Of a stretch of DNA of 64,000 nucleotides, positions 20,300-33,100 are shown in pieces (within the stretch, counting starts at the first letter, position 1; every line of letters begins with the position of its first letter). The DNA lies in assembly GCA_947561585.1 (NCBI GenBank), contig CANNZV010001165.1, forward strand, positions 1 to 64,000, written 5' to 3'. The notes beneath the pieces are model-generated. The model was not told the DNA's origin and ran no database searches. It worked only from the letters and a program-made list of their open reading frames with translations. The DNA comes from Caprella mutica. Taxonomy: Eukaryota; Arthropoda; Malacostraca; Amphipoda; Caprellidae. Both the position numbers and the translations under genes were made by a program.

Positions 20300-21720
20300 A
20301 TATGGATTCATTTGTGCTGAAATCAATGGTTTGTGATTCTGCGATTTGTTTAATTCTATTGAATGATGGTGAACAGTTTTGGTAGCTTGAGTTGGCTGCA
20401 AATTAATTTGCTAGGGCGTTTGCTATGCCTACTGATGTGGATATTTTGGAGTGTTGGACATTTAAGGGAGTTAGGGATTTTGGAGGGCGTCCTCGTAGTT
20501 GTCTTAGCTTGCGATAGATTTGTGATATTGGTACAGAGTGTTTCATGTCTTCGAGGTATTTCTGCATATCTTGTTTTTGGCACTGTTTGAAGTATTGCTT
20601 GGTTATTGCACGTTGGTGTTTCCAGTGTATCTTGTCTATTGGGGTCTGGGTTCGTTTGTATTTTCTATAGAGTCTTTCTCGTTCCTTCCACATCCTCTTG
20701 CATTCCTCATTACAGAAGGTTCGAGGAAAGAATGCTTTTGGGGTGTACGTAGGGATGTGGTTGTCGGCAGCAGCATACAGTAGTTTATAAAAGTAGTCTA
20801 TTAGGCTACTTGGAGTACTGAAGTCCCGTTCACTATTAAGGTTGTTCCAAATATCATCTGTATTGTACATGTCCCAGTTTGCTTTCTTATAATTCATTTT
20901 GGTTACTATTGGTTCTCGTTGCATTTGTTGAGATTGGATGTTGATTATTATAGGATGGTGGTCACTGCAGAGAACTGTAGGTATTATTGACCATTGTAGG
21001 TCGGGGGCAAGTGCTGGTGTAGCTATGGAGAGGTCTATGGCTGTTCCTGATTCGTGAGCCGTTGTTAAGGCAAGCTAGATGCAGATTTTTTAATATTTTT
21101 TCGATTATTTTCCCTCTACTATCAGTTTGGCGGTTTCCCCATAGAATGTTGTGGCTATTGAAGTCCCCTAGTAGGAGGAAGGGTGGTGGCAATTGCTTTA
21201 TTAAATCTGCTATTTCATCGTAGGTGATTTGGGTGCGACAAGGAAGATACAGTGAAGCTATGGATAAGAATAATGAGTTATGTATTTGAACTCTTGCAGC
21301 TATTACTTGGAGATTGGTTTCTATTGCGAGTTTTTCAGTCGGACAAGAAGAGTGCGTGTACAAAGCCACTCCACCATGAAATCTCTGGTTGAAGTGACCC
21401 TGCTTGCAGATTCCGTTATAGCCTGGGATCTTGATCATGAAATTGTTTCCAAGGAAGGTTTCTTGTAGTGCTATTGCAGTTGGGGTGAATGTTTCCAAGA
21501 GTTTGAGTAAGTCAGGTTAGGCTGTGGTAACTCCACGGACATTCCATTGTAGGATGCATTTGGTATTTGAATTATCTATGGCGTCTGCGACTGCTCCGGG
21601 AGCGAGAGCGGGATCTGTCATATGATCTGTGACTTCCCCTCTGTTCACTTCTGCATTTGTCCTTGTATTTCTTCTTTGAGGGTTTCGCTCGTTTTGATTG
21701 TTCAAGCTGTTTTTCATAGT
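20300..21720 (-). pseudogene. LINE ORF2 N-terminus: endonuclease and linker
   Basis: An APE-type endonuclease begins at CILQWNVRGV (about 21560), followed by an in-frame stop near 21520. It then shows IALQETFLG (catalytic Glu), GGVALYTHSS, SLYLPC and LLLGDFNSHNILWG (catalytic Asp and Asn) near 21170. Another break near 21060 precedes the end of the domain. The linker 20924-20403 is charged (CKRMWKERERLYRKYKR) and leads to the reverse transcriptase, beyond the hAT-like insertions. Expected role: nicking the target to prime reverse transcription. It is inactive in this copy. Confidence 0.85.
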
Positions 21721-21875
21721 TATCTCTGTCTTCTATAGTATCTTTTGGTATTGGTGAATTTGGTGTTTGGTTATTGGTAGTTTCATTATAGATTCTAAGG
21801 GTTGAGGTCGTGTCATCTTCAAATACGTTTGGTGTATTGGGTTCAGAAAGGGTATGATTTATTTGGATATCTTCT

Positions 21876-23984
21876 TCATAGTCTTCCTGTACGTGGGCTT
21901 TGTAGAACAGCAGTGGTAGTAATTTGTCTTGGTGCTGGTATGGGGTTCGTGGGTTTAGGAATTTTTCTTCTAGTGGTTTGAAGTTCTGATCTGATTTGGT
22001 TGATGTCTATCGTACCTGTGGGTGGTGGTCTATTAATGACAGCTGAGCTGAAGTTCATGCGTTTGAATTCTGGATTATGACGTTCAATGTAGGCTCTTGC
22101 TTGGTTTCTGGTTATTCCCTGACGCTGTTGGATTGCTATTATTTCTTCCTCCCATCTGTACTCTCCGCAGTTTCTTGACCCAGTGATGTGATTTCCAGAG
22201 CAGTGATGGCACAGAACATTTCCACTGTCACAATCATCTATGGTGTGTCCCACTGTGTCGCACTTAGTACAAACTACAGGGGAGTTGCATTTAGTTTTAG
22301 AGTGTCCGTAGGTCAAACACCCTCTACAGAGTTGAGGGCGGTTTTTGTATTCGTACACCTTAGTTAATGCTTGTTCACCAGGTATAGACAGAAAGGTGGG
22401 AACTTCAGGTTTGTTGAAGATGAGAAGAGGAGGGGTGGATCGATGATTTTTTGACTTGATCCATGTAGCTCGAACGACATCAGAGATTGGAAGAATCTTC
22501 ATCGGTCAGCCTTGAATTTCTCGAAGTCACTAATATCGTATTCAGATATGTATGCAATTCCCTTTGGTCGGAGGTGACTATTGCCTTTTTTGACTTCTAC
22601 AGGGGTTCCATCGATGTTTGAAAGTGTTTAGATTTTTTCTTGTTGTTCCGGTGATTTGGTTTTGATGGTGAAGGTTGTGTTATTAACTGATCTGAAATCT
22701 TTGGGATTGTCACCCAAAAAGTTCTTGATGAATCTCTCGGCAGTCCATGGTTTAAGTCTCTTTTTGTCTTCGGGTGACAAATGAATTGTGAAAACTTCTG
22801 GTAGTGGTTGGTATGCTGTGGAAGTGGTTTCATCTCCGTTCTCAATTTGGATGGCACGTTTAAAGCTGACTCTGTGTTCACTCTGGATTCTCAAAATTTC
22901 GCATTCTCTCATTTGACGGGAGCACTCTCGAAAGCCTGCTGGGTGCTCTTCCTCACAGTGCGTGCAGGCATTTAGGCTTATCAGCAGGGCAATCATCGTA
23001 GCTGTGTCCATATGTGGAGCATTTTCCACATACAACTTTCTCAGATCTGCATTTCTTTACAGTGTGGCCGTATGTTTGGCATTTTTTGCATCTCATAGGT
23101 TTGTTGTTGAATGGATATATCCTGGTTTCTCCTGATAATCCTGGTAAGTAGATGCTATGAGGGGTGGTTCGTGATTCATATGTTAGAATGAATGCTTTGG
23201 TGTCAGGGTTTTTGGTTCTTATGAATGATGCTTGTTCTATGTTGATTAGATTTTCATGCTTTTCTTTCATCCATTCTTTCAGCTCGCCCAATGATTCCTC
23301 ATCCAAATCCAAGTCTTTGATGTAGATGATTCCTCGACTATGGTTGAATGGTTCGTAGAGTGTGATTTTGCATGGTTTATTGTTGATGGTGGACAGTTTG
23401 AGAAGGTTTTCTTTAGATGATTGAGAGTCTATTTCTATACAGGCTATGAATGATGATTTGTTGATGCTGAAGATACTATTAAGTTGGATTTTTATAATGG
23501 TGTTGATTTCTCTGTAGAGATCAAAGGCACTTATTGTTCTTTTTAGCTCACTCTCAAATTCAATTTTAATGTATTTTCTATTATCAGTAGTGCCAGGGAG
23601 TCTGAAAAAATTGTTCAGAATTTGTCTTTCTTCAGTTTTATTCTTTTCAGTTTGGTTTGTTCTTTTAGTCTTTTTGTCTGGTTGTTTGGTCTTGAAGTTG
23701 TTGGCAAGGTCAGATAAGGTTTCTGCAATTAGGTTGTCGGACTCTCTGGATTTGGTTATTGTTTTGATGTTATTTACTATGGTTTGAATTTGAGACAGCA
23801 GGTTTTCTAACGGAACACCATCTCCTTGTCTAGAGGAAGGCGTGTCCCCAGTCTCACTGACAATCATTTTCTCAGAGGTGTCGTAATTATGTTCGGCATT
23901 CGAAAAACTACCAACTCGCTCTCTTTTTTCATTTTTATTTGGGGTATGATTACCCTCACTCTTTCTTTTATCCCCCATCTCCAA
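21876..23984 (-). pseudogene. LINE ORF1 with two gag-like modules
   Basis: ORF1 starts at MEMGDKRKSEG (23984). Module A (about 23640-22860) has an RRM-like region, two CX2CX4HX4C knuckles (CKKCQTYGHTVKKC and CGKCSTYGHSYDDC) and a third of spacing CX2CX3HX6C (CTHCEEEHPAGFREC). Module B (about 22810-22050) repeats this order: an RRM-like region, CRGCLTYGHSKTKC, CTKCDTVGHTIDDC and CHHCSGNHITGSRNC. Each is followed by a similar helix (EILRIQ and EIIAIQ). ORF1 proteins bind RNA and escort it. Frames break near 22970, at a stop at 22628 and near 22500, so the gene is dead. A tandem duplication or a fusion of two ORF1s could explain the arrangement. Confidence 0.8.
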
Positions 23985-24060
23985 ATATTCTCCCCCTTAC
24001 GGGGTGAGAATTTACAGAAATGGAACTCTCTTTGGAGTATGAAAAAAGGATCCTATTTAC

Positions 24061-24248
24061 AAAAAATATTATACTGATAAACAAAATGCCCCCAAATGAT
24101 ATTGGGGGGGGGGGGGAGCCCCGTTAGTTATACCAAAGTGGAGAACAATCAAAGACAATATAATAAATTTTGATGTTCTAAACAAAATAGAGAGAAAAAA
24201 AAATTTGGTACTTAACAGTATCACCACGGGAAGGTGGGGTCTCCTGGA
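24061..24248. other. LINE 5' boundary region with a G run
   Basis: A/T-rich sequence followed by a run of about 13 G (near 24105-24117), then gagccccgttagttatacc. The LINE 5' end lies somewhere near 24010-24110. No gene is seen. Confidence 0.5.
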
Positions 24249-24261
24249 TATACAAGTAATA

Positions 24262-24761
24262 TTTATTTATTAGGGGGTTTAACGTCTGCTTCGGAACCAA
24301 AGGCCATATCGCTGACGTCAAAAGGAAATTAAATACAAGGGACTGGAAGAAGCAGTCGGAGAGGAAAGTGGCTCCATGAACAAAGTCACTTACCACCGTC
24401 GGTGACAATGCTCATGGATGCAGAAAAGCTACTCCGTGAATACAGTCACTTACCAAGGAATGTGACGAAGAGGGACACAAGCACCGGTGGCTGCACTCAC
24501 GGATGGAAGAGGAAAATGAAGAGGTGATAGTAAATGAAGCCTACGAGCCTACCTAACACAAAATCTAAGACCTCGTAGTTGAAGAGCATAACCCTAGCGC
24601 TATCCTCTAAAACTGCAAGTAGCGTTAAAAAAATAATAAACATGGTAAAAATGAAAAAAGACAATCCATAATCCAAATTACAACAGTTCGGGGCCCAAGG
24701 GACGCCACCCCCCTTCTCTTCCATTCACCACAGACAGCTTCAGGATAGAGCCCCTGGGGGC
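24262..24761 (-). mobile_element. SINE-like retroposon with 13-bp duplications
   Basis: Perfect 13-bp target duplications (tatacaagtaata at 24249-24261 and 24762-24774) flank a 500-bp body. The left edge is a tttatttatt run, so the element reads right to left with an A/T tail. Its head is gcccccaggggctctatcc on the minus strand. No clear tRNA boxes are seen. A second copy is at 19543-19990. The internal gtttaacgtc motif resembles repeats found in other invertebrates, but I cannot name the family. Confidence 0.8.
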
Positions 24762-24905
24762 TATACAAGTAATACAATTGTAATACAATTACACCCTATG
24801 TATCAAAACCTAGTCCTACCCGTAACCCTAAGTGGTAACAGATAAGCAATAATTAATAACTTTTGATACCAATTCACAAAAGGTACGTGAATACTTGTTC
24901 CACTA

Positions 24906-24996
24906 GGGTACGTTAGGAATTATTGGTTGGTTTTACATCAATAATTTCTCTCTTATTACCAAGATGTGAAACTGACCGATAATTCGTAACTTACCC
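24906..24996. mobile_element. Palindromic TA-flanked MITE, copy 1
   Basis: A 91-bp hairpin with ends gggtacgttaggaattattg and, inverted, cgataattcgtaacttaccc, flanked by ta on both sides. Family members are at 25681-25776 and 55389-55522. Confidence 0.8.
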
Positions 24997-24999
24997 TAC

Positions 25000-25680
25000 A
25001 ACGCAATCAAAAATTTCATAAGATCACATTAGTTCATTAGTTGTTTTAACACCCACTTGCTAGTACTGTGATGGACTAATTGATTAATTTTTTTCTGTCA
25101 AACTTTGAATGGAATATAAAAAAATGGTTACTGATGATAATTTACTAGTATTTACATTCATCTTATAAAATAATATACATGGCAAGAAATGTAGCTAGGA
25201 ATTCAGTACTTATTATTTAAATACGAAATTAATTAAGAGAATAAGGTTGAGAATACTTGCATAGAAATGACATTTTTAATATCGTAGCTATTATGGGAAG
25301 TAAATAATTTAACTTATTTTAAAGTTTACTAAACTCTACCAACTCAGATCTTTTATTCACAACAAAGAACAAAAATACTTTACCTAATTTATAACAAAGC
25401 TTATGTAGATGCATTATAAACAATGGGAGTAACAAATTAACCTATTTACATTACCTTTGGTTAGAGTGAAGTAAAATTAATGAGAATTGCGTTTGAGAGA
25501 TTTAAGAAGTAACTTCCTTATATACTACTAACATTACTTGACTGCTGTCAATGTGGAGCGATAGGAACGAGGAAATGGAAACATTAATATTGGTACAGTC
25601 ACTGTTAACTTATTTACAATAGATCATCTAATATCAAAAGGTAAATAATATTTTAGAGTCACCCAAATTTGAGACTGCTA
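25000..25680. other. Intergenic A/T-rich DNA
   Basis: No open frame or structured repeat stands out between the two MITE copies. It should contain the 3' UTR and polyadenylation site of the minus-strand gene, but no canonical AATAAA on that strand was clear close to the stop. Confidence 0.4.
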
Positions 25681-25776
25681 GGGTAAGTTACGAATTATCG
25701 GTTAGTACCACATCTTCGGTCATATAAGAAAAACTATAGCTAGATGTGAAATCGACTGAAAATTCGTAACTTTCCC
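25681..25776. mobile_element. Palindromic TA-flanked MITE, copy 2
   Basis: A 96-bp hairpin (gggtaagttacgaattatcg and inverted cgtaactttccc) with ta on both sides. It begins only 17 bases beyond the stop codon of the minus-strand gene, so it should lie in that gene's 3' UTR. Confidence 0.85.
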
Positions 25777-25793
25777 TATTTAAATGTTAGGTT

Positions 25794-27112
25794 TTATATT
25801 TTCTTGCACTGCCACATCTTCCTGTAGTCGTCAGTGTGTCTGTTGAAGCGCTCCATCTTCTTCCTATCGAAAGTGTCCAGGCCTGCCGCGTGAGAAAACC
25901 TCTTCACCGTTGAAGCCTTCAAGAGGATCGGCAGATAGTGGAGCATGAAGGAGGGGAAGGTGTGCTCCAGTAGGGCCCCATTCTTCTGCGTCCACTGACG
26001 GACCATGACTCCCCAGTTGGCGAATACTCTGTCAGTGAGCAGGACACCCACACTGTCATGCGTGCTGGTGACTATCCCCACACCCTGTAGAACTCGAGAA
26101 GAGGAAGGTACTAGGTGTTGATGAGGGTGCTTCGGGCAGGGGTTAGTAGCTGTTGTTTCAGCAGACTGTTTGCAAGAACAGGCAGTACAGCAATCCTTAG
26201 TCTCAGGGATGACTCCCTCGCCATACTTCCCTGTAACGGTGTAGTGAAATTCCTCTGGGAGGTGGAGAAACAGAGGCTGAGTAAGATGAGCTCTACCCCA
26301 ACCAACTACCAGTCGCGACAGGTATTCCTCAATGGCTAATTTATCGCTGTTGTCTTCAAAGAGTTCTTTGCACTCTGCAGAACAATCACAGTTAGTAGAG
26401 CTGTCATTCTGAGGGTTTTTGTGAACACACCTGCCTATGTTACCTTTCCATCCGCCTCTGGAGGATATGATCCAATCTCTACCTCCAGGCACGGCATCCA
26501 AACTGTGTCTCAGTCTGTATGTCATTAACGTACCAGGGAACACTACCAAACCTGGTAATAGTTGTCCTGAGGTGGTGAAACTGACTACGACAGTGAGGAG
26601 TTCAACAAACTGTGGATCTGGAACAGAGGGATGCGATGAGACTTCATTTCTCTTCATAGCTTCAGATGTTGAGTCCGTACCTCCGTCTGTAAGTTTGTAG
26701 TTGATGTGTGTTGATAAGTCGAACTCCAGGTGCTTGACGCCCTGTACCCAGTTAGGCAGGGGAAGAAACACCTCTCTGCTCCTCTTGTCAACTGCAAAAA
26801 CTAACCTCTCGACGATTATGAGAGACTTGTAGTTATCAGGAGACGAACTGATATAATCGTCAATGAGAGGAATATTCGGGACAAATGGCGGTGTAAACAT
26901 TTCTTTGGTGATATTCTCCACCCCTTTCAGACCGATCATATTCACCAGCTCCCCCCACTCGGCTAGGGTGACAGAGTGGTAGCGGCAGCATATCCCCCAA
27001 GCGAGGGACAACTGGTACACCGCGGCACGAAGGTGTCTCTCCGAAGTGGAGTAGCCTGCGCAAAGAGCAAGACGGACTACATTCACAATGGGCGAAATCT
27101 GAGCAGCTGTGC
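25794..27112 (-). CDS. Last exon of the unrecognised gene
   Basis: This exon has 439 codons after the acceptor tttttcag. Unlike the preceding exon its composition is that of a folded domain: VNVVRLALCAGYSTSERHL, a LPNWVQGVKHLEFDL segment, then two Cys/His clusters (CDCSAEC and DCCTACSC with CPKHPHQH) that could bind zinc. The C-terminus is basic and aromatic (DDYRKMWQCKKI). The stop is at 25794-25796. Confidence 0.82.
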
Positions 27113-30100
27113 CTGAAAAAAGAAAGTCACTCTCAGACAAACAAGAAATATCCATTGCAAAGATGAAATTATTATTTAAAAATAATAGTGTCGTATTACT
27201 AATTGACAAGTTTATTCTTCCATTTGTGATAAATATCATTATAAAGTTTCAAGGTATTAATAATACTTTCACATATTGAATTAGATATTTAGATTGCATT
27301 GCAACTCAGCTTGTCAGCGAAATTTTCTTATGTTATTCGTACGGGGATAAAAATGAGGTTCACTACTATCAGTATAGCTGACGATTTACTTAATCTTGGA
27401 GAAATTGATTTCGATATTTGAATACTTAATATCTAACCACATTCATTGCTGTAAAAGTATAGCTATTGAAATTAATTTCAAAATAGAACAATTATGAGTT
27501 TATTTAAGACTTTTTTCGTGGTGGTTTTCATGTCAGTGGCTCAGTGCCTGTCACTACGAGTGGTTGTGTGGTGCGTTTGCTCTGCTCTTTGGAGTAAAAC
27601 GCTGCACAACTTCTAAAAACGTCTTAAAAAGTTTCAACTTCTTTATTTCAAAACTGATTTCAATAAGCTTTACAGCAATGAATGCAATTAGATAATCATA
27701 ATAGTATCAAATTATCTAATTAATATAATCCAAGATTAAGTAAATCAACAGTTATACAGATGTAAATGAGCCTCACTCTTATCCCCGTGAGAATAAAGGC
27801 TGCTTTGCACATGTCAGGGATCCCTCCGGGACGTCTCCGTTCCGGCACCGATCAGTGATTCAGTGTCAGTGAAAAAATATATCGTTACTTTAATTTCAAC
27901 GGACAAATTCACACAGTACCGGCTCTTCTCAGTGATAAAAAAAATCACTGATCGGAGACGTCTGGACGGATTCCTGATATGTGTGAAGCAGCCTTAACAT
28001 AGGAATATTTCACTGATAAGCTAAGTTGGAACGGCACTGCCATTAACTTTAGCGGTCTATTGAGTAAGAAATTGCATGAGAATATTCAAGAAGCTAAAAA
28101 TGATATCTGAATTTTGCCAAATGGTTTCTCGTTCTATTTTGTTCTTTATTTTTCGCTGAAATAGGTTTCTCTCTAAGAGTTACTCACGCCTCTCGTCAGG
28201 GTCAGCTCTGCCACAGTGTAGCGGCTCTCTGGTCAGTTGCGGCAGCATCATCTCGCAGTCAGCATTTTGATGCTGGAGACTAATCTGCTGACTCTGCAGC
28301 AGTGAAATCCTCCTCTGTTTCATTTCTTGCAACACCAAATCTTCAGGAGATTTGGCCCCTTCATGCACTTCCCCTGCTGGTTGGATAGAAAGAGCGGGTT
28401 GGGGTTGAGGTTGAAGAGCACTCTTCTTAATCTGGTGAATGCTGATCTCTTTATTGTTAATAAGAGGTATTGCCTTCATAATCTCATTGGCTTCAGAAAC
28501 TGTATTCACCTTCTCTTTGACAGAAACACTTCTCGTCTCGATAGAAAGAGACGAATTAATGCCTTTACCATTTGTTTGATGGTCAGTAGGAGACTCTACA
28601 GCTCTCTTCTCAATGGGCTCAACTCCATCTAACTTGACTTTCTTAGATAAGTTACCACTAGTACCAGGCTGCTTCTGAGAACCATTGAGAAGCGACATGA
28701 TATCAAATGATCTTTTCATTTCTTTTGGCACCATAGCCTTCTTCTTTGCTTCACCATCGTCATCTTTGAGAAGCATACCGAACATTCCCTCATCACTGCT
28801 CTCATCTCCACCTGCCAGATCTGAACTGTTGTCATCATGAAAAGTTGACGGAGGAGAGAAAACTTGATCTTCAATGACCTTCTCAGTGCTTGGACAGATC
28901 TTTTCTTCATTAGTTTTTTTAGGGAAAGGAAGATTAAACGGAGCGTTACTTCGCATAGACTGGAGAGGTGGAGGCAGTCGTAGGTTAGAAGACATTACCC
29001 CGGGGGTTTTAGCTTTCATATGAAGCATTGGAGGCGGAGGTCTAGAAGGCATTGAAGATCCTCTGCTAGTAAGCAAGTTCCGTAGCAATGCGTTGTTAGA
29101 AGGGGGAGGCATTTCTTTGGAAGAGGCATTTTTCATTGGTTGTAGTGGAGGAGGAGTTTGGTTGGCATTAGCTTGGTTAGATCGCATGTTTGGTTCTTTG
29201 AATTGCACGGTTGGAGAGATGGAATTGCGCTGCGAGTGCAGATTAAAAGGAGGAGAACGAGTATCGTTCGCAGGAGGTGTGGGGATTTTGAAAGTTAAAG
29301 GAGGAGGAGTTGGCGTTTTGAAATTCACAGAAGATGGACTGCTGCATGGCGGTGTCCTGGATCCACTAGAGAGAGGACTTCGAGAGGAACTGCTAGGACT
29401 GGGTTGATGTCTTGGTGGGCCACCCCCAACAGCTTCACCATAGGGTGGCAGTCGGGACCCACTTTGCCCAGCCATGTTTGGGAAGTCGTAGCTCATCTCC
29501 AAGTTTTCAATTCGGGTCCTGTTTTGAGGAGTGACATTTTGGTGGAGGATTCCTTGAAGGCGAGGTTGTTGATTCATAAATGACACACTAGTATTTGGTT
29601 GATTTTGCATCAGGAATGGTTGACGTGGTTGTGCCATGCTTGGTTGTTGAGAGATATTTTGTTGAACTTGTGGCATTCGTGGTGGTTGAGGAACCATGAA
29701 ATGTTGATTTGGATGCATTTGTGGTCGATTTTGTGGCATATTGGGTTGACCAGGTTGTAGAAGTGATCTGTTCTGAATAAGGAGTTGTTGACCATTTTGT
29801 TGCACGAGATGTTGTTGATTCTGATGATGATGCTGCTGCTGGTGATACTGTTGCTGTGGATGATGTTGATGCTGCTGCTGCTGAGAAGGATGTTGTTGAT
29901 GCTGCTGAGAAGGATGTTGTTGATGCTGCTGAGAAGGATGTTGTTGATGCTGCTGAGAAGTAAGTTGCTGCTGCTGAGAAGGATGTTGTTGATGCTGCTG
30001 AGAAGTAAGTTGCTGCTGCTGCTGAGAAGGATGTTGTTGATGCTGCAGTTGAGGATGTTGTTGATGCTGAGGATGTTGTTGATGCTGCAGTTGAGGATGT

Positions 30101-33100
30101 TGTTGATGCTGCTGAGGATTCTGGGGAGTGTGTCGCTTAGGATGTTGTTGTTGCTGATGGAGCAGCTGGTTCCTGGCAATCTGCTGGAGACGAGTCTGTT
30201 CTTGAGCAAATTGAAGCTGATGAGGATTGAGAATAGCTTGGTTCTGTTGTATGTGGGATGGACGTACCATTGTTTGGTTTTGAAGACCCTGAGTCAAATC
30301 TGGACGTTGATTTTGAATCATCATCTGGTTCAGACCATCAGGTTGGTTGATTTGAGGGGCTTTATCTTGCATATTTGGTCTGGGACCATAATGCAGTTTG
30401 GGAGGCTGGGGAATGTTGGTAGAAGTGTTGCCACCAGACAGTAACTGATTGAGAATGAGACTGTTATTACCAGCATTCTGTGGAATATTGAGCAACTGGT
30501 ACCCCTCAAGGTTCTTAACCACATACGACTGACCATCACTTCTAGTAACGACTTTCACAGAACCTGAGGGTGTCGAATGCTGTTGTACAGAGACAAGCTG
30601 ACCCTTAGGATCCTTTGCGTAGAATCTCTTATTCTGCTGAGCCATTTTCGAAACATTTTCATTGGTGGTAGGTAGGATTTCATATCTCTGAGCTGAATGG
30701 TTGAACACCACCGTTCCACCAAGGGTTGAAAGTGATTGCTGCTGGCTAATTTGAGCCTGACTGAGAGATGGTTTAGCCTTTCCCATCATGGGAGTGACCT
30801 CCTTCATGTTTTCAGAGGGGATACCTTCCAAATTGGGATCTGTTTGCACCTCGTCATCGTAGTCTGTGTCATAGTCATCCCAGTACTTGACTTTGTCAAA
30901 CTCCAGGCTGAGGCGCTTCCTCCTGAATGCTTTTTCTTCTTCTTTGTCCACGAGAATGTCAGAGAAAACTTCATGTAGGAGGAAATCATCCATGGTTCTA
31001 GGTGATTTCTTTTGTTCTTCGATCAGGGCTTGCTCAACTGAAACAAATATAAAGATGCAATTCAAAATTTAGCAAAATGAAGTGTCCATCTTGCCGCTCT
31101 CTGAGCATAACTAACTAGTTACACTAGTATTAGTCTATAATCTACTAGATTTACCAAGTGACGCACAAAAACTTGTGCAGATTCTATAAACGATCTTTAT
31201 GTATATTGTATAGCTATTTATCCATTCATATGATATTGAGGATTAATATAATTAGGATATGTAATTATATATTTAGGCTATAGCTAGTTATTGGGTTTGT
31301 AAAGAGGTTTAGAGGACTGTAACAAGGTGACTGTAAATGCCTCACGAATAATGTTCAGTGTAGGAATAGTTGGGTAGATTTCCAAGGAGATTTAAAGGTG
31401 ATAAGGTGAAGTTTGACATTCTCTAGAAAACAGGTAATGTTTAGCTCAATAGACTAGAAAATATTTCAGTAAAGAACTTCGTGACTGTTTCTGGGCGGAG
31501 ATAATAATTTTTTTTTATAATTAGGTTTGAGGAAAGAGCACATTCCAGGGTTTAAAAAATAATTCAAAAAGATTGAAGAATTGAGGGAAAGAGTTTGTCA
31601 GTTTAGTAAAGGAGGTGGGAATTTAAAAGAAGTTACAGAAGAGTTAGTTCTTCTAGACCAGCGATGACGCCTCCCTCATTCTTTGACAGCTTTGTCTTGA
31701 TATTTAGTGGTGATGTGACTAATTAAGTTTGAGGAGATGTCCTCTTAAACTGTGACTTACCCGAAATAATCCCAACAACAATCATGCCCTAGGTATGGAG
31801 CTGTTCTTAGTCTAATAACAAAGTCACTCTTTCCCTCACTCCCCCCCCCCCCTAATGACAAACTAACAGGTAAATAATAGCAATGAGGAGAGTACACACC
31901 TTGCCTCTCCTCCCAATAGCGCAGTCTCCTCCGTATGCGGAAGGCTGTCCTCAGGTTGAGTTGGTGTCTCTTGCAGTACTTGTTAACGATGTGAACGTAC
32001 CGGAGCCTCTTGACTCTCACTTTAGTGCTACCTGAATGGGAAACAAAAAAACGAGATTATTACAACGAGTGAACAAACTTAATATTGACTTTGTTATATA
32101 ACTTAGCTATATTAAAATTGAAAAAAAAATTCTACTTTCAATATATATAGCTAGTTGAAATAAAATAAATATTCATAGTCATATTTCAGGGTTATATCTG
32201 ACAATATCATTAAATCTGTTATCTTCAGTCAGCTCAGATTAGAATTTTAATGAAAGGTTAATAATACTTAATACCGTAAAATGCAAATTAATTTAATCAA
32301 AATGGAAAATCTGGATAAAGTTAACTATTATTTATTAGTTTCCTATATATTATTATTAATGAAAGTTCTTTCCCATGAATTTGCACCTCCAATTGCGAAA
32401 CAAAATAGAAGATTTTAATTCCAGATCAATCCATAGCTAACCTGCAGTACAGTAGAACTCCTCTACAGTGAATGAGTTGGGATGTAGCCTCTATAGTGAA
32501 TAAATTTTCCTAAGTCTGCCATGAATTGCCACCAGTTTTAGAAAACTAGTGCCCATTTTATGGCAGACTAGTGCCCATTTTATGGCAGACTAGTGGAAAT
32601 TTGTTACATATGAGTTAGGCTACCTCATAACTAATGCACTGTAGGAGTTCTTCTGCAGTTTCGAATCCATGATACCTTGCAGGTATCATGGATACCAACT
32701 AAAATAAATACAAATTAGCTATATCGTTTTTTCTTATAGGATTCAAAAGTCTCGTGGGAAAAAGTAGGAGGAGCTTAGCAATAAGTCTGGTGGAAAGACG
32801 TAAACGCTGCAAGAGGTCACTCACGCATCAGTTGACTGGCTTCTGTCTGGAAAGTCTCCACTGGTTCTTTGAAGAGAGTCTCTTCGTCAGGAGCTGCCGT
32901 GACTCCTTCTTCAGGAAGAATGTGACCATGGTAGGTGTTGAGGGAGAGGAAGTCACTCACATCTATGAAAGGAGGGTAAACTTCTTCTTCTGAAGCAGAG
33001 GACCACTGCCAGAAAAAGAAAACATGAGGCAATTTTCACTAACAGAACTAATGGCCTGGTCACACGAGGGTTTTTGACTCTGAGGAAATTATTGTTAAAC

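Larger units (their letters stand above)
13390..24060 (-). mobile_element. Decayed I-group LINE with nested insertions
   Basis: A single non-LTR retrotransposon on the minus strand can be followed from ORF1 (23984) through endonuclease (from about 21570), linker (20924), reverse transcriptase (16472 down to 14941) and RNase H (14310 down to 13426). An RNase H domain after the reverse transcriptase places it in the I group (I, Nimb, Ingi or relatives) rather than Jockey or CR1. It is interrupted by the LINE fragment 14323-14928 and by two hAT-like elements between 16481 and 20291. Stops and frameshifts in ORF1 and ORF2 show that it is dead. Target duplications of this LINE itself were not found. 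Confidence 0.8.

Noticed and set aside
26115..26700. Plus-strand frames at 26115-26339 and 26437-26700
   Set aside because: Shadows of the last exon of the minus-strand gene.
29785..30444. Plus-strand 219-codon Leu/Met-rich frame
   Set aside because: Antisense shadow of the Gln/His tract in the minus-strand gene.
32655..32700. tRNA-like box near 32655 (tttcgaatcc)
   Set aside because: No acceptor or anticodon stem can be formed; the nearby hairpin atccatgatacc / ggtatcatggat is a simple palindrome.
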